From contig DISB01000020.1 in assembly GCA_002421685.1 (NCBI GenBank), forward strand, positions 1 to 64,000: DNA of 64,000 nt, given 5' to 3'. Below are positions 18,057-27,149 of this stretch, one piece after another. The first letter of the stretch is position 1. The number at the start of each line of letters is the position of its first letter. Made by a program: the position numbers and the translations under genes. The DNA is from Bacteroidetes bacterium UBA6221 (lineage in GTDB: Bacteria; Bacteroidota; Bacteroidia; Chitinophagales; Chitinophagaceae). The notes under the pieces are model-generated. The model worked only from the letters and a program-made list of their open reading frames with translations, had not been told where the DNA came from and searched no databases.

Positions 18057-18650
18057 ATGACTCCCGAACGCGCCGCCAATATAGAAAGAGTGCTCAACCA
18101 CCGCCAGCCCGACCTGGCCGTGGTGATGGAAGACATAGAGGACCCGCACAATGTATTTGCCGTTATGCGCACCTGCGATGCAGTAGGCGTGCAGGATGTA
18201 TATGTCATCAACACGGGTTTCCGCAAGCATAAGAAATTTGGCAAGGCCAGTTCTTCGTCTGCCGGCAAGTGGCTTACCATCCACAGGTTTGACAATATAG
18301 AAGACTGCATTGCTGTGGTAAAAGAGCGGTATGATAAACTCTACGCCAGCTACCTGGGCGAGGGGTCGCAGTCTTTTTACGATGTGGACTTTACCGAAAG
18401 TGTGGCCCTCGTTTTTGGCAACGAAAGGGATGGCATGTCTGAGGAAATACTGAAGCATTGCGATGGCAGTTTCATCATACCGCAGGTGGGCATGATACGC
18501 TCGCTGAACATATCGGTAGCCTGCGCGGTAACACTATACGAAGCCCGCCGCCAGCGGATGAATAAGGGATATTACGACGGCACCCCCAGGCTAAGCCTGC
18601 AGGAATGGAATGCGCTGCACGAAAAGTGGATTCAGAAAGATAAAAAATAA
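18057..18650 (+). CDS. tRNA/rRNA 2'-O-methyltransferase, SpoU/TrmH family
   Basis: SAM-dependent RNA ribose methyltransferase with the SPOUT knot, 197 residues. Motif 1 is near ALVMEDIEDPHNVFAVMRTCDA (residues ~20-44), motif 2 VALVFGNERDGMSEEI near 122, motif 3 FIIPQVGMIRSLNISVACAVTLYEA near 142. The closest function is TrmH (Gm18 in tRNA), judged from the IEDPHN and MIRSLNIS blocks. The frame can be extended to TTG 18042, but ATG 18057 starts at the usual family N-terminus. A strong hairpin begins at its stop codon. Confidence 0.85.
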   Translation: MTPERAANIERVLNHRQPDLAVVMEDIEDPHNVFAVMRTCDAVGVQDVYVINTGFRKHKKFGKASSSSAGKWLTIHRFDNIEDCIAVVKERYDKLYASYLGEGSQSFYDVDFTESVALVFGNERDGMSEEILKHCDGSFIIPQVGMIRSLNISVACAVTLYEARRQRMNKGYYDGTPRLSLQEWNALHEKWIQKDKK

Positions 18651-18671
18651 GGCGCTGGTAAACAGCGCCTT
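18649..18671. terminator. Bidirectional terminator between SpoU gene and rpoD
   Basis: Perfect 9-bp stem AAGGCGCTG / CAGCGCCTT with a 5-base loop. On the minus strand it is followed by ATTTTTTAT, so it chiefly terminates rpoD; on the plus strand a weaker T-rich run follows. Confidence 0.85.
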
Positions 18672-18696
18672 AGAGTTGATTATTTTTAGTTCTTGT

Positions 18697-19566
18697 TTAG
18701 TTTCCTAAATAAGATTTCAGTAACTGGCAGCGAGTGGTGGTACGCAGTTTGGTTATGGCTTTATCCTTTATCTGGCGTACACGCTCGCGGGTGAGGGAGA
18801 ATTTTTCTCCAATGTCTTCCAGGCTCATCGGGTGCTCTACGCCTATCCCGAAGTACAGTTTTATCACATCCCTCTGGCGGTCTGTCAGCGTACCCAGCGA
18901 GCGCTCTATTTCGCAGCGCAGCGAGTCGTAGTGAGACAGTTCTGAATCCGCAGCTTCAGAGTTCGGGTTTTCCAGTACATCCAGCAGGGTGTTGTCTTCG
19001 CTGTCCACAAAGGGGGCGTCAACAGATACGTGCCTTGCGGCCACACCCAGTGTTGTTTCTACTTCTTCTGTGCCGATCTCCAGCAGGTCTGCCAGTTCTT
19101 CGGTAGAAGGTTCGCGTTCGTACTCCTGCTCGAGTTGCGAATACGCTTTGCTGATCTTGTTGGACAGGCCTACCTTGTTCAAAGGTAAACGAACAATACG
19201 CGATTGTTCGGCAAGTGCCTGCAAGATAGACTGGCGTATCCACCACACGGCGTAAGAAATGAATTTGAAACCCCTTGTTTCATCAAAGCGCTGTGCGGCT
19301 TTGATAAGGCCCAGGTTTCCTTCGTTGATCAGGTCGCTGAGGGAGAGGCCCTGGTTCTGGTACTGTTTGGCCACCGAAACTACGAAACGCAGGTTGGCCT
19401 TTGTGAGCTTTTCCAATGCAAGCTGGTCGCCCTGTTTGATGCGGATGGCCAGTTGCACTTCTTCTTCGGGGGTAATCAAATCTACTTTACCAATTTCCTG
19501 CAGATATTTCTCGAGGGATTGGCTTTCACGATTCGTAATGGACTTCGTGATTTTAAGCTGACGCAT
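18697..19566 (-). CDS. rpoD: Primary RNA polymerase sigma factor (RpoD-like, Bacteroidota short form)
   Basis: Housekeeping sigma-70 factor. From M3 of the longest frame the protein begins MRQLKITKSITNRES, the conserved N-terminus in Bacteroidota, so the start is at 19566. It has region 1.2 (LEKYLQEIGKVDLIT), region 2 (LRFVVSVAKQYQNQGL, then FDETRGFKFISYAVWWIRQSI) and region 4 (LTDRQRDVIKLYFGIG, LTRERVRQIKDKAITKLR). At 289 residues it lacks the long acidic region 1.1 of proteobacterial RpoD, as expected in this phylum. It should recognise the TAnnTTTG promoters seen through the window, including its own at 19648. Confidence 0.95.
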   Translation of the reverse strand: MRQLKITKSITNRESQSLEKYLQEIGKVDLITPEEEVQLAIRIKQGDQLALEKLTKANLRFVVSVAKQYQNQGLSLSDLINEGNLGLIKAAQRFDETRGFKFISYAVWWIRQSILQALAEQSRIVRLPLNKVGLSNKISKAYSQLEQEYEREPSTEELADLLEIGTEEVETTLGVAARHVSVDAPFVDSEDNTLLDVLENPNSEAADSELSHYDSLRCEIERSLGTLTDRQRDVIKLYFGIGVEHPMSLEDIGEKFSLTRERVRQIKDKAITKLRTTTRCQLLKSYLGN

Positions 19567-19647
19567 AGACATAGGCAGAAATGTGTTTTTTTAATAAAAA
19601 AAGAAATAAGCCCTTTCGGGATCCCTTAAAAAATGTCATTACTAAGA

Positions 19648-19679
19648 CAAATCTAAGGGTTGAGACAATTCAACCCAAA
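19648..19679 (-). promoter_or_regulatory. rpoD promoter
   Basis: On the minus strand: TTTG (19676-19679), 20-base spacer, TAGATTTG (19648-19655), then a leader of about 80 bases to ATG 19566. Both boxes fit the Bacteroidota consensus, so the sigma factor probably drives its own gene. Confidence 0.7.
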
Positions 19680-19813
19680 AAAAATTAAGAATACCTTAAC
19701 AGGCTTTTCCCAACCCGGCTGATATGGCGATACAAAATATTTAGCTGAAAGCTTTTTAAAAATTTTGATTGTTCGCTCATTTTTATATTATTGCAGCATA
19801 AGATAGTCCCAGA

Positions 19814-20200
19814 ATGAATAAGAACAGAATAATGTATTCTTTAGAGTTTCCGATACGCTGCTCACCCCAGATATTGTACGAGTTTTTGTCAACACCTGTG
19901 GGTTTGTCGGAGTGGTTTGCCGATAAGGTGGACCAGCGGGAAAATACGTTCCGGTTTGCCTGGAACGGTACTGAGGACATAGCTTACCAGATAGACCAAC
20001 TGGAGAACGAGTATGTGCGCTACCGCTGGGACTATTACGACGATGATGAATTCTTCGAGTTTCGCATAGAGCAAAGCCCGGTGACCAACGAGACCATCCT
20101 GACCGTTACTGACTTTGCCGATAAAACCGACATCAGGGACCAGGAAAGGCTCTGGGGCACACAGGTGCAGGAACTGAAACACCGGATAGGGGCCAGTTGA
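19814..20200 (+). CDS. START-like domain protein (SRPBCC fold)
   Basis: 128 residues of a small Bacteroidota family with a START/AHSA1-like ligand-binding fold. It begins MYSLEFPIRCSPQILYEFLS, has GLSEWFADKV near 31 (the typical W-F-A loop), acidic DYYDDDEFFEFRIE near 73 and ends in a helix ERLWGTQVQELKHRIGAS. No catalytic residues are known for the family; it may bind a small hydrophobic ligand or act as a chaperone cofactor. Single gene, with a hairpin 28 bases after the stop. Confidence 0.8.
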   Translation: MNKNRIMYSLEFPIRCSPQILYEFLSTPVGLSEWFADKVDQRENTFRFAWNGTEDIAYQIDQLENEYVRYRWDYYDDDEFFEFRIEQSPVTNETILTVTDFADKTDIRDQERLWGTQVQELKHRIGAS

Positions 20201-20227
20201 TGAGCAGACGCCTTTACGATAGTTATG

Positions 20228-20250
20228 TCCGCCTCTTTTCCGGGGGCGGA
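20228..20250 (+). terminator. Probable terminator after the START-like gene
   Basis: 6-bp GC-rich stem TCCGCC / GGCGGA with an 11-base loop, followed by TTTCTTTT. Confidence 0.5.
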
Positions 20251-20345
20251 TTTCTTTTGCGCTGCCTGTGTTAAGTTTTTCCCGGGAGCTATTTCCTTGT
20301 GGCGATATAGGCTAACTTTAATGACGCTTAAGCCGGAATATCCTT

Positions 20346-21242
20346 ATGAGGCATAATGAGTTGGAAGCAGAGGTTGAAAAGGCGATAAAACGCTTGGATA
20401 GCTACGCCGGGACAATACTTGCCGGCAGCGGCACAAACGAAGATATACACCAGTTCAGGGTAACGTATAAAAAGCTTAGGGCTTTCTTGCGGTTGCTTTA
20501 TACAGGAGAGGACCATAATAACCCACTGAAGCCGTTAAAAAAGATATACAGCCTATCCGGCGAATTAAGGGACCTGCAAATACACCTGGGATTAATATCC
20601 GGCTATTTTAAGAAAGCTGAGTTCCACAATGCGGTGTACAAGGGTGTATTAGAGGACAGTATACAAGAAGCCACCGACAAACTACATGAAGCCATCCAGG
20701 GTTTTTCATTTCATGAATTTGGGGATAAGCTGACAAAGAACCTGCCTGGTAAACCGGGTGACGATAAGGCCAGGCAGTTCGTACATGAACAGGCCCAGGG
20801 GTTTTACAGCAATATCAAAGAAGACGCTACAGACGAACAATTGCATGCTGCCCGCAAGCACCTGAAGGATATAATGTATAACACGGCTTACCTGGTTGCG
20901 GGTAAAGAAGAGACAGTGCTCTTAAAAAGCCGGCTGGAATTGAAAGAATTGGCAACAATGCTGGGAGAATATCACGATAAATGCGCGCTCCTGATGCGCC
21001 TTGAAGGCGCTCAAAGCGAGAACTTGCCGGCGGAAGAAAAGGTAGTCCTGGCCCATATGGCAAGGGAACTTCTTTATGAAAAAGGCTTGCATAGAGAAAA
21101 AATATTGAAGGGATTTAAAGAACTGATAGCTATGGCAGACAAGCGCTCCGGTGGTCTGCAAACTGCGGGGCTGCTGCTGGGGAGTGCAACAGTGAGTGCA
21201 CTGGCTGTATTTTTCCTCAGTTATTATGGACGAGAGAAATAG
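20346..21242 (+). CDS. CHAD-domain protein with C-terminal membrane segment
   Basis: 298 residues with a helical CHAD domain, a fold that binds inorganic polyphosphate. The signature is IHQFRVTYKKLRAFLRLL near residue 34 with its conserved His and basic residues, then LSGELRDLQIHLGLI near 75 and a second copy of the pattern (LHAARKHLKDIMYNTAYL near 164). No CYTH triphosphatase domain is attached or adjacent. The last 25 residues (AGLLLGSATVSALAVFFLSYYG) look like a membrane anchor, which is unusual for CHAD proteins. Confidence 0.82.
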   Translation: MRHNELEAEVEKAIKRLDSYAGTILAGSGTNEDIHQFRVTYKKLRAFLRLLYTGEDHNNPLKPLKKIYSLSGELRDLQIHLGLISGYFKKAEFHNAVYKGVLEDSIQEATDKLHEAIQGFSFHEFGDKLTKNLPGKPGDDKARQFVHEQAQGFYSNIKEDATDEQLHAARKHLKDIMYNTAYLVAGKEETVLLKSRLELKELATMLGEYHDKCALLMRLEGAQSENLPAEEKVVLAHMARELLYEKGLHREKILKGFKELIAMADKRSGGLQTAGLLLGSATVSALAVFFLSYYGREK

Positions 21243-21470
21243 TGCCTGCTCCATAGTATTATCGTTAGCTGCGACGGCACAGGTTACCGTAAGGTTTTAT
21301 CCCCACTACCGAGGAAGGGAAGCAAAATTATCATGTGGGTTCCTCTACCGGGTGGACCTTCTATCGCTGCAATATGAAATCGGTGGTAGAGGGTGGGGTG
21401 GATATCAGGAATAAAGACCATGATGAGGATATGAATGACTGATGCCTTAAACTCACTTCTCCTTTAAATT

Positions 21471-21503
21471 ACAGGGCCGTCTTCGCGAGAAAGACGGCCC
21501 TGT
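21471..21503. terminator. Strong bidirectional hairpin between CHAD and DUF2723 genes
   Basis: Perfect 13-bp stem ACAGGGCCGTCTT / AAGACGGCCCTGT with a 7-base loop between two convergent genes. No long T run on either side, so termination efficiency is uncertain. The ~230 bases before it (21243-21470) show no gene. Confidence 0.7.
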
Positions 21504-21527
21504 AATATTGATATACTACTTTGTTGA

Positions 21528-24500
21528 CTACCTGCCTATCCTGGCCTGCATCATTTGCGCCTGGGCTTCCAGTTGTTTGCCGGTTTCCGCGTCGCCGTTT
21601 TCTTTGGCAGTGTGCGAGAGCGAACCGATTATCTGCATAGTGCGTGTTATTTCCCCACTCAATGCAGCCTTGCCATCCTCTTTCAATGTCTGGTAGTAGG
21701 CCATCTCATCAGTAGCGTTCTTCGACAACTTAAGGGCTATTTCCTTTCCGTTGCCTTTGTCGCCTATGGTATAGTAGGCCATTGCCATAGTGTAAGCCAT
21801 TACATCGTACGGATATGCATACTCAGATATGCCTTTCTTAATCTTATCAAGCACCTTTTTGGCATCATCGTTCCTGCCCATAGCCGATAATTCTATGGCC
21901 AGCCTGCTGCCTTGCATTTTGTATGCCATGAACATCAGGCGGTTCTTCTCGTCGAAATAAACATCATTGCGGTGCGCATTGCCCCAGGAGAATTTATTCA
22001 GGTACAGGTCCAGCGACTTTTCTACATTGATGCTTCCTATTTCGCCCATCATACCCGGCGGTGTCAGGCTCTGGATCCGGTAGGGTAGCAGGCGATAGAC
22101 TACGCCTTCCAACCTCATATAGTCGTCCATGCCAATGTAGTTGTCTCCCGGCAGCCCGCCGCTGAAGTATATAGGCCTGTCCCAGCCCTGCGCTGCTATG
22201 GCGGATATTATGTTCAGCGTAGCCAGGTCGTCTTTATAGGCTATGTCTTTGGGGAACGTGAATCTCACTTCGGTGGAAATACGCGCGGTATCTGAGGGAG
22301 ATACGAGCTTCTTAGCTACCAGTTCTTCTTTGCTCATTGCGGGAATGAAGAAGTTCTTCGTAGGCAGGAAGTTTTCTCTGCTGCCGTCAGACATCTGCAC
22401 TTTAGCATCTGGATTGTCAGACACGATGAAATTGCATATCTCCTGGAGGTTGAAGTACCTGTCGGAAGGTATCTGAGGCGATTTCACGTAGCGCATATAG
22501 TTCCTGCGGTCGCCCAGGTAGTGTTCTGACTTCCATGTCATAGGCACAGGCATACCGTCGTTTATCCTGTTGTTGAGCTGGTCTATGTACCAGTCGATAC
22601 CCAGCAGGCTCATATTGATGATGCGTACGTCTGTCCTGTAGCCCTCCACTTCCTGCAGGTACCAAAGCGGATAGGTATCATTATCGCCAAAGGTGAACAG
22701 GATTGCATTCGGTTCGCATGAGCTAAGTACGTTGGTAGCAGTAGCGTGCGCCAGCCTTTTCTTAGAGCGGTCGTGGTCATCCCATTCTTCGGCAGCCATC
22801 AGCACAGGTACTGCTGCCAGGCACAATACAATAGCCAGTGCAGCGCCTGTATTGCCCTTCAGGAAGCGTTGGAACCATTGGTTGATCATTAATACACCAA
22901 GGCCTATCCACACGGCAAATGCATAAGTAGAGCCCGCAAACGCATAATCCCTTTCGCGCGGCTGCAGGGGAGTCATATTCAGGTAAACAGCCGTGGCGAT
23001 ACCTGTAAAGAAGAATAAAACCAGTACAACAAACCCGTCTCTTTTATTGCGATTGAACTGGAATACCAATCCTGCTATACCCAGCAGGAAGGGCAGCAGA
23101 TATAATTCGTTGCGCGATGGAGTGTTCTTATACCCGTCGTTATAGCCTTCAGCTTTACGGGCATCAATATCTCCCAGTCCCCTCAAGTTTTTGTCAATGA
23201 ACTTGATACCCGATATCCAGTTGCCATTCTTAGGGTCGCCCTGGCCTTCTATATCATTCTGGCGGCCGGCGTAGTTCCACATAAAGTACCTGAACCACAT
23301 CCAGTCAACCTGGTATTGGAAGAAGTAGCGAAAGTTATCGGAAGATGTAGGCGCTTCCCCTTCGGCCAGGCCAAGGTACTGGCGATAGAAGCGAATGTGG
23401 CCTGGATCATTATAGTCCCATATACGCGGGAAGAACCTTTTATCTGCGTCATCGAACTTGGGGTCTATTTTGTTGCCCACTTCTTCATAGTGGTCCTTGC
23501 CATTTTTAGTTGAGCGGACATGCCTTTTTCCCGTTACCTCGTAATCTATAGGCCTTTTATCAAAATCAGGCCCGAACAACAGGGGTTGCGAACCAAACTG
23601 CTCGCGCTGGATATAAGACACCAGGCTAATGGCGTTGTCGGGATTGGTCATATCAATAGGTACATCGGCACGTGAACGTATCAACGGCGCCAGGTAACTG
23701 GTGAAGCCTATGATGATGAATATCAGGCACAGCATACCGGTATGCGCCAGGTACCAGCCGCGGCGTTTGATATATATAACAGCCCATGCCAAAGCAGCAA
23801 TGAGCAGGGCGATGAATACAAAAGCACCGGTATCAAAAGGCATGCCCATGCTGTTTACAAAAAACAGGTCGAGCTTGGCGGCGATGATGGGCAGGCCTTG
23901 CAATACGCCAAATTGTACTAATCCCAATATAGCGCAGCCTACCAGGAAGGCGATGAATGTACCGAAAGGTGTCACATCGTACTTTCTGAAATAGTATACC
24001 ATGGCAATGGCCGGTATAGCCAGCAAGTTCAGCAAGTGGATACCTACTGACAGGCCCATCATATAAGCGATGAACACCAGCCACTTGTCGGCACCGGGCT
24101 TATCGGCCACGTGCTCCCATTTCAGTATAGCCCAGAATACCAATGCGGTAAAGAAAGAAGAAGTTGCATATACCTCTGCTTCTACAGCGGAGAACCAGAA
24201 TGTATCGGAAAAAGTATAAGCCAAAGCTCCTACCAGGCCGGAACCCATTATCAGCATCACCTGGTTGGATGTCGGCTCACCTTCGCGGCCTGTCATCAAT
24301 CTGCGTGCAAAGTGTGTTATCGTCCAGAATAGGAAAAGTATTGTCAAACCGCTGGCTATAGCCGACCACGCGTTCATCATCATCGCCACTTTGTGCACGT
24401 CGCCAAAGGCGAACAGGCCAAATAGCCTCTGTATCATCATAAACAGTGGGGCGCCGGGCGAGTGGCCCACTTCAATTTTGTGCGCACAGGAAATAAATTC

Positions 24501-24608
24501 ACCACAGTCCCAGAAACTGACTGTGGGCTCCATAGTTACCAGATAAACAACGGTAGCGATAATGCCCGTGATCCAACCCACAAGGTTGTTGACTTTGCTA
24601 TAATTCAT
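21528..24608 (-). CDS. DUF2723 (TMEM260-like) GT-C membrane glycosyltransferase with C-terminal helical repeats
   Basis: 1026 residues. The first ~580 are a polytopic GT-C-type domain starting MNYSKVNNLVGWITGI, with the hallmark PTVSFWDCGEFISCAHKIEVGHSPGAP-type loop (residues ~27-54) carrying the acidic residue expected in GT-C enzymes. The family includes the human O-mannosyltransferase TMEM260, so protein O-glycosylation at the periplasmic face is a reasonable inference. The soluble C-terminal part (from ~620) contains FGDNDTYPLWYLQEVEGYRTD and TPR-like helices near 930-1025. It stands alone with its own promoter. Confidence 0.88.
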   Translation of the reverse strand: MNYSKVNNLVGWITGIIATVVYLVTMEPTVSFWDCGEFISCAHKIEVGHSPGAPLFMMIQRLFGLFAFGDVHKVAMMMNAWSAIASGLTILFLFWTITHFARRLMTGREGEPTSNQVMLIMGSGLVGALAYTFSDTFWFSAVEAEVYATSSFFTALVFWAILKWEHVADKPGADKWLVFIAYMMGLSVGIHLLNLLAIPAIAMVYYFRKYDVTPFGTFIAFLVGCAILGLVQFGVLQGLPIIAAKLDLFFVNSMGMPFDTGAFVFIALLIAALAWAVIYIKRRGWYLAHTGMLCLIFIIIGFTSYLAPLIRSRADVPIDMTNPDNAISLVSYIQREQFGSQPLLFGPDFDKRPIDYEVTGKRHVRSTKNGKDHYEEVGNKIDPKFDDADKRFFPRIWDYNDPGHIRFYRQYLGLAEGEAPTSSDNFRYFFQYQVDWMWFRYFMWNYAGRQNDIEGQGDPKNGNWISGIKFIDKNLRGLGDIDARKAEGYNDGYKNTPSRNELYLLPFLLGIAGLVFQFNRNKRDGFVVLVLFFFTGIATAVYLNMTPLQPRERDYAFAGSTYAFAVWIGLGVLMINQWFQRFLKGNTGAALAIVLCLAAVPVLMAAEEWDDHDRSKKRLAHATATNVLSSCEPNAILFTFGDNDTYPLWYLQEVEGYRTDVRIINMSLLGIDWYIDQLNNRINDGMPVPMTWKSEHYLGDRRNYMRYVKSPQIPSDRYFNLQEICNFIVSDNPDAKVQMSDGSRENFLPTKNFFIPAMSKEELVAKKLVSPSDTARISTEVRFTFPKDIAYKDDLATLNIISAIAAQGWDRPIYFSGGLPGDNYIGMDDYMRLEGVVYRLLPYRIQSLTPPGMMGEIGSINVEKSLDLYLNKFSWGNAHRNDVYFDEKNRLMFMAYKMQGSRLAIELSAMGRNDDAKKVLDKIKKGISEYAYPYDVMAYTMAMAYYTIGDKGNGKEIALKLSKNATDEMAYYQTLKEDGKAALSGEITRTMQIIGSLSHTAKENGDAETGKQLEAQAQMMQARIGR

Positions 24609-24630
24609 GCAAGATTAGTTTGACAGGCAA

Positions 24631-24638
24631 CAAAAATA
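24631..24638 (-). promoter_or_regulatory. Promoter -7 element for the DUF2723 gene
   Basis: On the minus strand TATTTTTG matches TAnnTTTG, 22 bases before the ATG at 24608. Confidence 0.5.
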
Positions 24639-24728
24639 GAAAAATACGCGTATGCGCCTAATGGCCTTAAACGAATTAACATAATTCTATTATTTGCCCG
24701 GAGTGTGTTTTTAAAGCTGCAATATAGT

Positions 24729-25169
24729 TTATATCAGCAAGTGGTTAAGGTTTTTTAAACGGTCAGGCGCAATTATTTGGGCCAGTTGTATTTCGGGCAG
24801 ATTGCGCAGGTGTGCGGCCAGTATCTCCGCCTCATGCTCTGCAGTGGGGCTGCTGATGAGCCATAGATAATCGAGCTGCTTTATTTCGGGCAACAACGCT
24901 TTCTTTTCACTTTGCAATTTATACAGCAGGTGCCTGCAACTGCTGTAGGGTTCCTGGCATTGGTATAATGAAAATATATGTACCTGGTCTTTGGCCGGGC
25001 GGTATTCTACATCGCTTTCCGGCTCGCGCGTAAAGGCGAAGTCGAAAGCGTTATTAACGGCAAGGCAAAACCTGTATCCGGGCATGGCGCTACCTATACC
25101 TATCATGGCCGTATCCGAAAAGAAGTCTTCGGTGGCCCCGCTCATATCCAGCATTAGTTTGCCCGACAT
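24729..25169 (-). CDS. IPExxxVDY-family protein
   Basis: 146 residues. It belongs to the small Bacteroidota family named for its IPExxxVDY motif, present here as LPEIKQLDY near residue 94. Also typical are the N-terminal IGIGSAMPGYRFCLAVN (strand and turn around residues 24-40) and the late PEIQLAQIIAPDRLKNLNHLL. No enzymatic residues are known and function is undetermined. In other Bacteroidota the gene often sits near core metabolic genes such as pyruvate kinase; here purA diverges from it across 190 bases. Confidence 0.8.
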   Translation of the reverse strand: MSGKLMLDMSGATEDFFSDTAMIGIGSAMPGYRFCLAVNNAFDFAFTREPESDVEYRPAKDQVHIFSLYQCQEPYSSCRHLLYKLQSEKKALLPEIKQLDYLWLISSPTAEHEAEILAAHLRNLPEIQLAQIIAPDRLKNLNHLLI

Positions 25170-25245
25170 ATTACAAATTCAGTGTTGATAGTAAAATTAG
25201 CCAAGCTATAGCGGAAATTTTCGGGTAGGGGAATTTTTTTATTTT

Positions 25246-25278
25246 TTTGGAAAAAAATCCCACGGTATTATACATTTG
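25246..25278 (+). promoter_or_regulatory. purA promoter
   Basis: TTTG at 25246-25249, 21-base spacer, TACATTTG at 25271-25278. Leader to ATG 25359 is about 75 bases. The -33 box lies inside an imperfect A/T hairpin (25228-25261). Confidence 0.7.
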
Positions 25279-25358
25279 CCGGGTAATACAGATTTACTGG
25301 TTTCAAGATAAATGGCGGCTTTTTGTTTTTGCTGCTTTACCTGTTTTAATAAGAATAT

Positions 25359-26627
25359 ATGGTTGACGTACTGTTGGGGCTGCAGTGGGGCGATGAGGGG
25401 AAAGGAAAAATCGTGGATTACCTTGCCGCCGGTTACGATATTATAGCCAGGTTCCAGGGTGGACCGAACGCGGGCCACACGTTGTACCTCAATGGCCGGA
25501 AGGTGGTGCTGCATACCATACCATCGGGCGTGTTCCAGCCGCATTGTCTTAACCTGATAGGCAACGGGGTAGTGATAGACCCGGTAACACTGAAAAAGGA
25601 GATAGAAACCATCATTGCCCTGCAGCCTGATCTTAAAGAGAGATTATTCATATCGCAGCGCGCCCATATCATAACACCTACGCACCGTGCATTGGATGCT
25701 GCGTCGGAAGCGGCCAAAGGAAAAGAAAAAATAGGTTCTACACTGAAAGGCATTGGCCCGGCATATATGGATAAGACCGGCAGGAATGGACTGCGCGTGG
25801 GCGACCTGCTGAGCGAAAGTAATTTCAATAGCCGCTATACCAAACTGAAAGAAAAACATTTGGAACTGCTGGCACAGTATCAACATAATATTGATATCAG
25901 CGAATGGGAGCAACAATTTTTTGAAGCCGTTACATTCTTGCGGAGCCTTAATATTGTCAATGCTGAATATTGGCTGGATAACCACCTGAAAAAAGGCAAA
26001 AAAGTATTGGCCGAGGGCGCCCAGGGCAGTATGCTGGATATTGATTTCGGAACCTATCCCTATGTAACCTCTTCCAATACCATCGCTGCGGGTGTTTGCA
26101 ACGGCTTAGGTGTTGCGCCTTCTGCTATAGGTGAAGTATATGGAATTACCAAGGCGTATTGCACAAGGGTAGGCAGTGGCCCGTTCCCTACGGAGCTGGA
26201 AGATGAGACAGGCGAAGCGTTGCGTAAGGCGGGGAATGAATTTGGCGCCACTACCGGCAGGCCACGCCGCTGCGGATGGATAGACCTGGTAGCCCTGAAA
26301 TATGCAGTAATGCTGAGTGGTGTTACTAAACTGATTGTAACCAAAACAGATGTCCTGGATAATTTCAATCCGCTGAAAGCTGCCGTTGCGTATCTTGCAG
26401 ACGGTAAGGAAACAAAGGAGATGCCGTATGACCTTTGTGACACAACTGTACAGCCGGTATACAAAACTTTTGACGGCTGGGAACGCCCGATAAACGAATG
26501 TAAAACATATGAAGAAACTCCGCAGTCGTTTAAAGAATATTGCGACTTTGTGGCACAGTTTTTAGGTACTGATATCGCTTACATTTCCAATGGGACAGGC
26601 CGCGACCAACTGCTGAAAAAAAATTAG
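25359..26627 (+). CDS. purA: Adenylosuccinate synthetase
   Basis: GTP-dependent joining of IMP and aspartate, first step from IMP to AMP. 422 residues, full length. Landmarks: GLQWGDEGKGKIVDYL at residues 7-22 (P-loop-like, with catalytic Asp and Lys), GGPNAGHTLY near 35 with catalytic His, GIGPAYMDKTGRNGLRVGDL near 125, LAEGAQGSMLDIDFGTYPYVTSSN near 215, and TTGRPRRCGWIDLVALKYA near 295. The start is clear: the family begins a few residues before GDEGKGK. The acidic protein gene follows after 73 bases. Confidence 0.97.
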   Translation: MVDVLLGLQWGDEGKGKIVDYLAAGYDIIARFQGGPNAGHTLYLNGRKVVLHTIPSGVFQPHCLNLIGNGVVIDPVTLKKEIETIIALQPDLKERLFISQRAHIITPTHRALDAASEAAKGKEKIGSTLKGIGPAYMDKTGRNGLRVGDLLSESNFNSRYTKLKEKHLELLAQYQHNIDISEWEQQFFEAVTFLRSLNIVNAEYWLDNHLKKGKKVLAEGAQGSMLDIDFGTYPYVTSSNTIAAGVCNGLGVAPSAIGEVYGITKAYCTRVGSGPFPTELEDETGEALRKAGNEFGATTGRPRRCGWIDLVALKYAVMLSGVTKLIVTKTDVLDNFNPLKAAVAYLADGKETKEMPYDLCDTTVQPVYKTFDGWERPINECKTYEETPQSFKEYCDFVAQFLGTDIAYISNGTGRDQLLKKN

Positions 26628-26700
26628 CAAAATACTTTGTATCTGAAAAAAAAATGTGAATTTAGCCGAAGCAATTAAATAATTAAGCTATCAAAATTAT

Positions 26701-27144
26701 ATGAGTGCTATGAAATCAGAAACACTAACCAAAGCGGTGGAAAAAAACGACGAGCAACCCGCGACTTCATCTGTAAGAGTTACCTCTTCAGGTGTATTTA
26801 CAACAGCATTGCCTGAGGAAGAAACAGAAGAAGAAGCAGGTAACGCCCTATTGCAGCGCATCATTAACACACCGCTTGCCGCCAAGTCAAAAAAAGATGA
26901 GGACGATGACGACGACGATGATGATTTTGACGATGACGAGGATTTTGATGATGATGACGATGATTTCGACGAGGATTTTGACGATGAAGCAATAGACGAA
27001 GATTTCGAAGAATTCGATATGCCAAAATCGAAACCCGGTACTGCTGCCGGCAAGAAGAAAGGAAAAGAGGACGATGACGATTTTGAACTGGAAGACGACT
27101 TTGAAGATTTTGACAGCTTCGACGATGAAGAGGATGATTTTTAA
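26701..27144 (+). CDS. Highly acidic low-complexity protein, function unknown
   Basis: 147 residues. The first 60 are ordinary (SSGVFTTALPEEETEEEAGNAL, then LLQRIINTPLAAKSKK) and the rest is dominated by Asp and Glu broken by Phe, in a (D/E)nF pattern, with one basic break (KSKPGTAAGKKKGKE near 110). Such tails are intrinsically disordered and may bind cations, basic proteins or ribosomes; nothing specific is known. The gene ends five bases before pabB, so the two are co-transcribed. ATG 26710 is an alternative start. Confidence 0.7.
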   Translation: MSAMKSETLTKAVEKNDEQPATSSVRVTSSGVFTTALPEEETEEEAGNALLQRIINTPLAAKSKKDEDDDDDDDDFDDDEDFDDDDDDFDEDFDDEAIDEDFEEFDMPKSKPGTAAGKKKGKEDDDDFELEDDFEDFDSFDDEEDDF

Positions 27145-27149
27145 ACATC

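Noticed and set aside
25228..25261. A/T-rich imperfect hairpin before purA, considered as a riboswitch or attenuator
   Set aside because: It overlaps the -33 promoter box, so it would not be in the transcript, and it has no aptamer-like conserved core.
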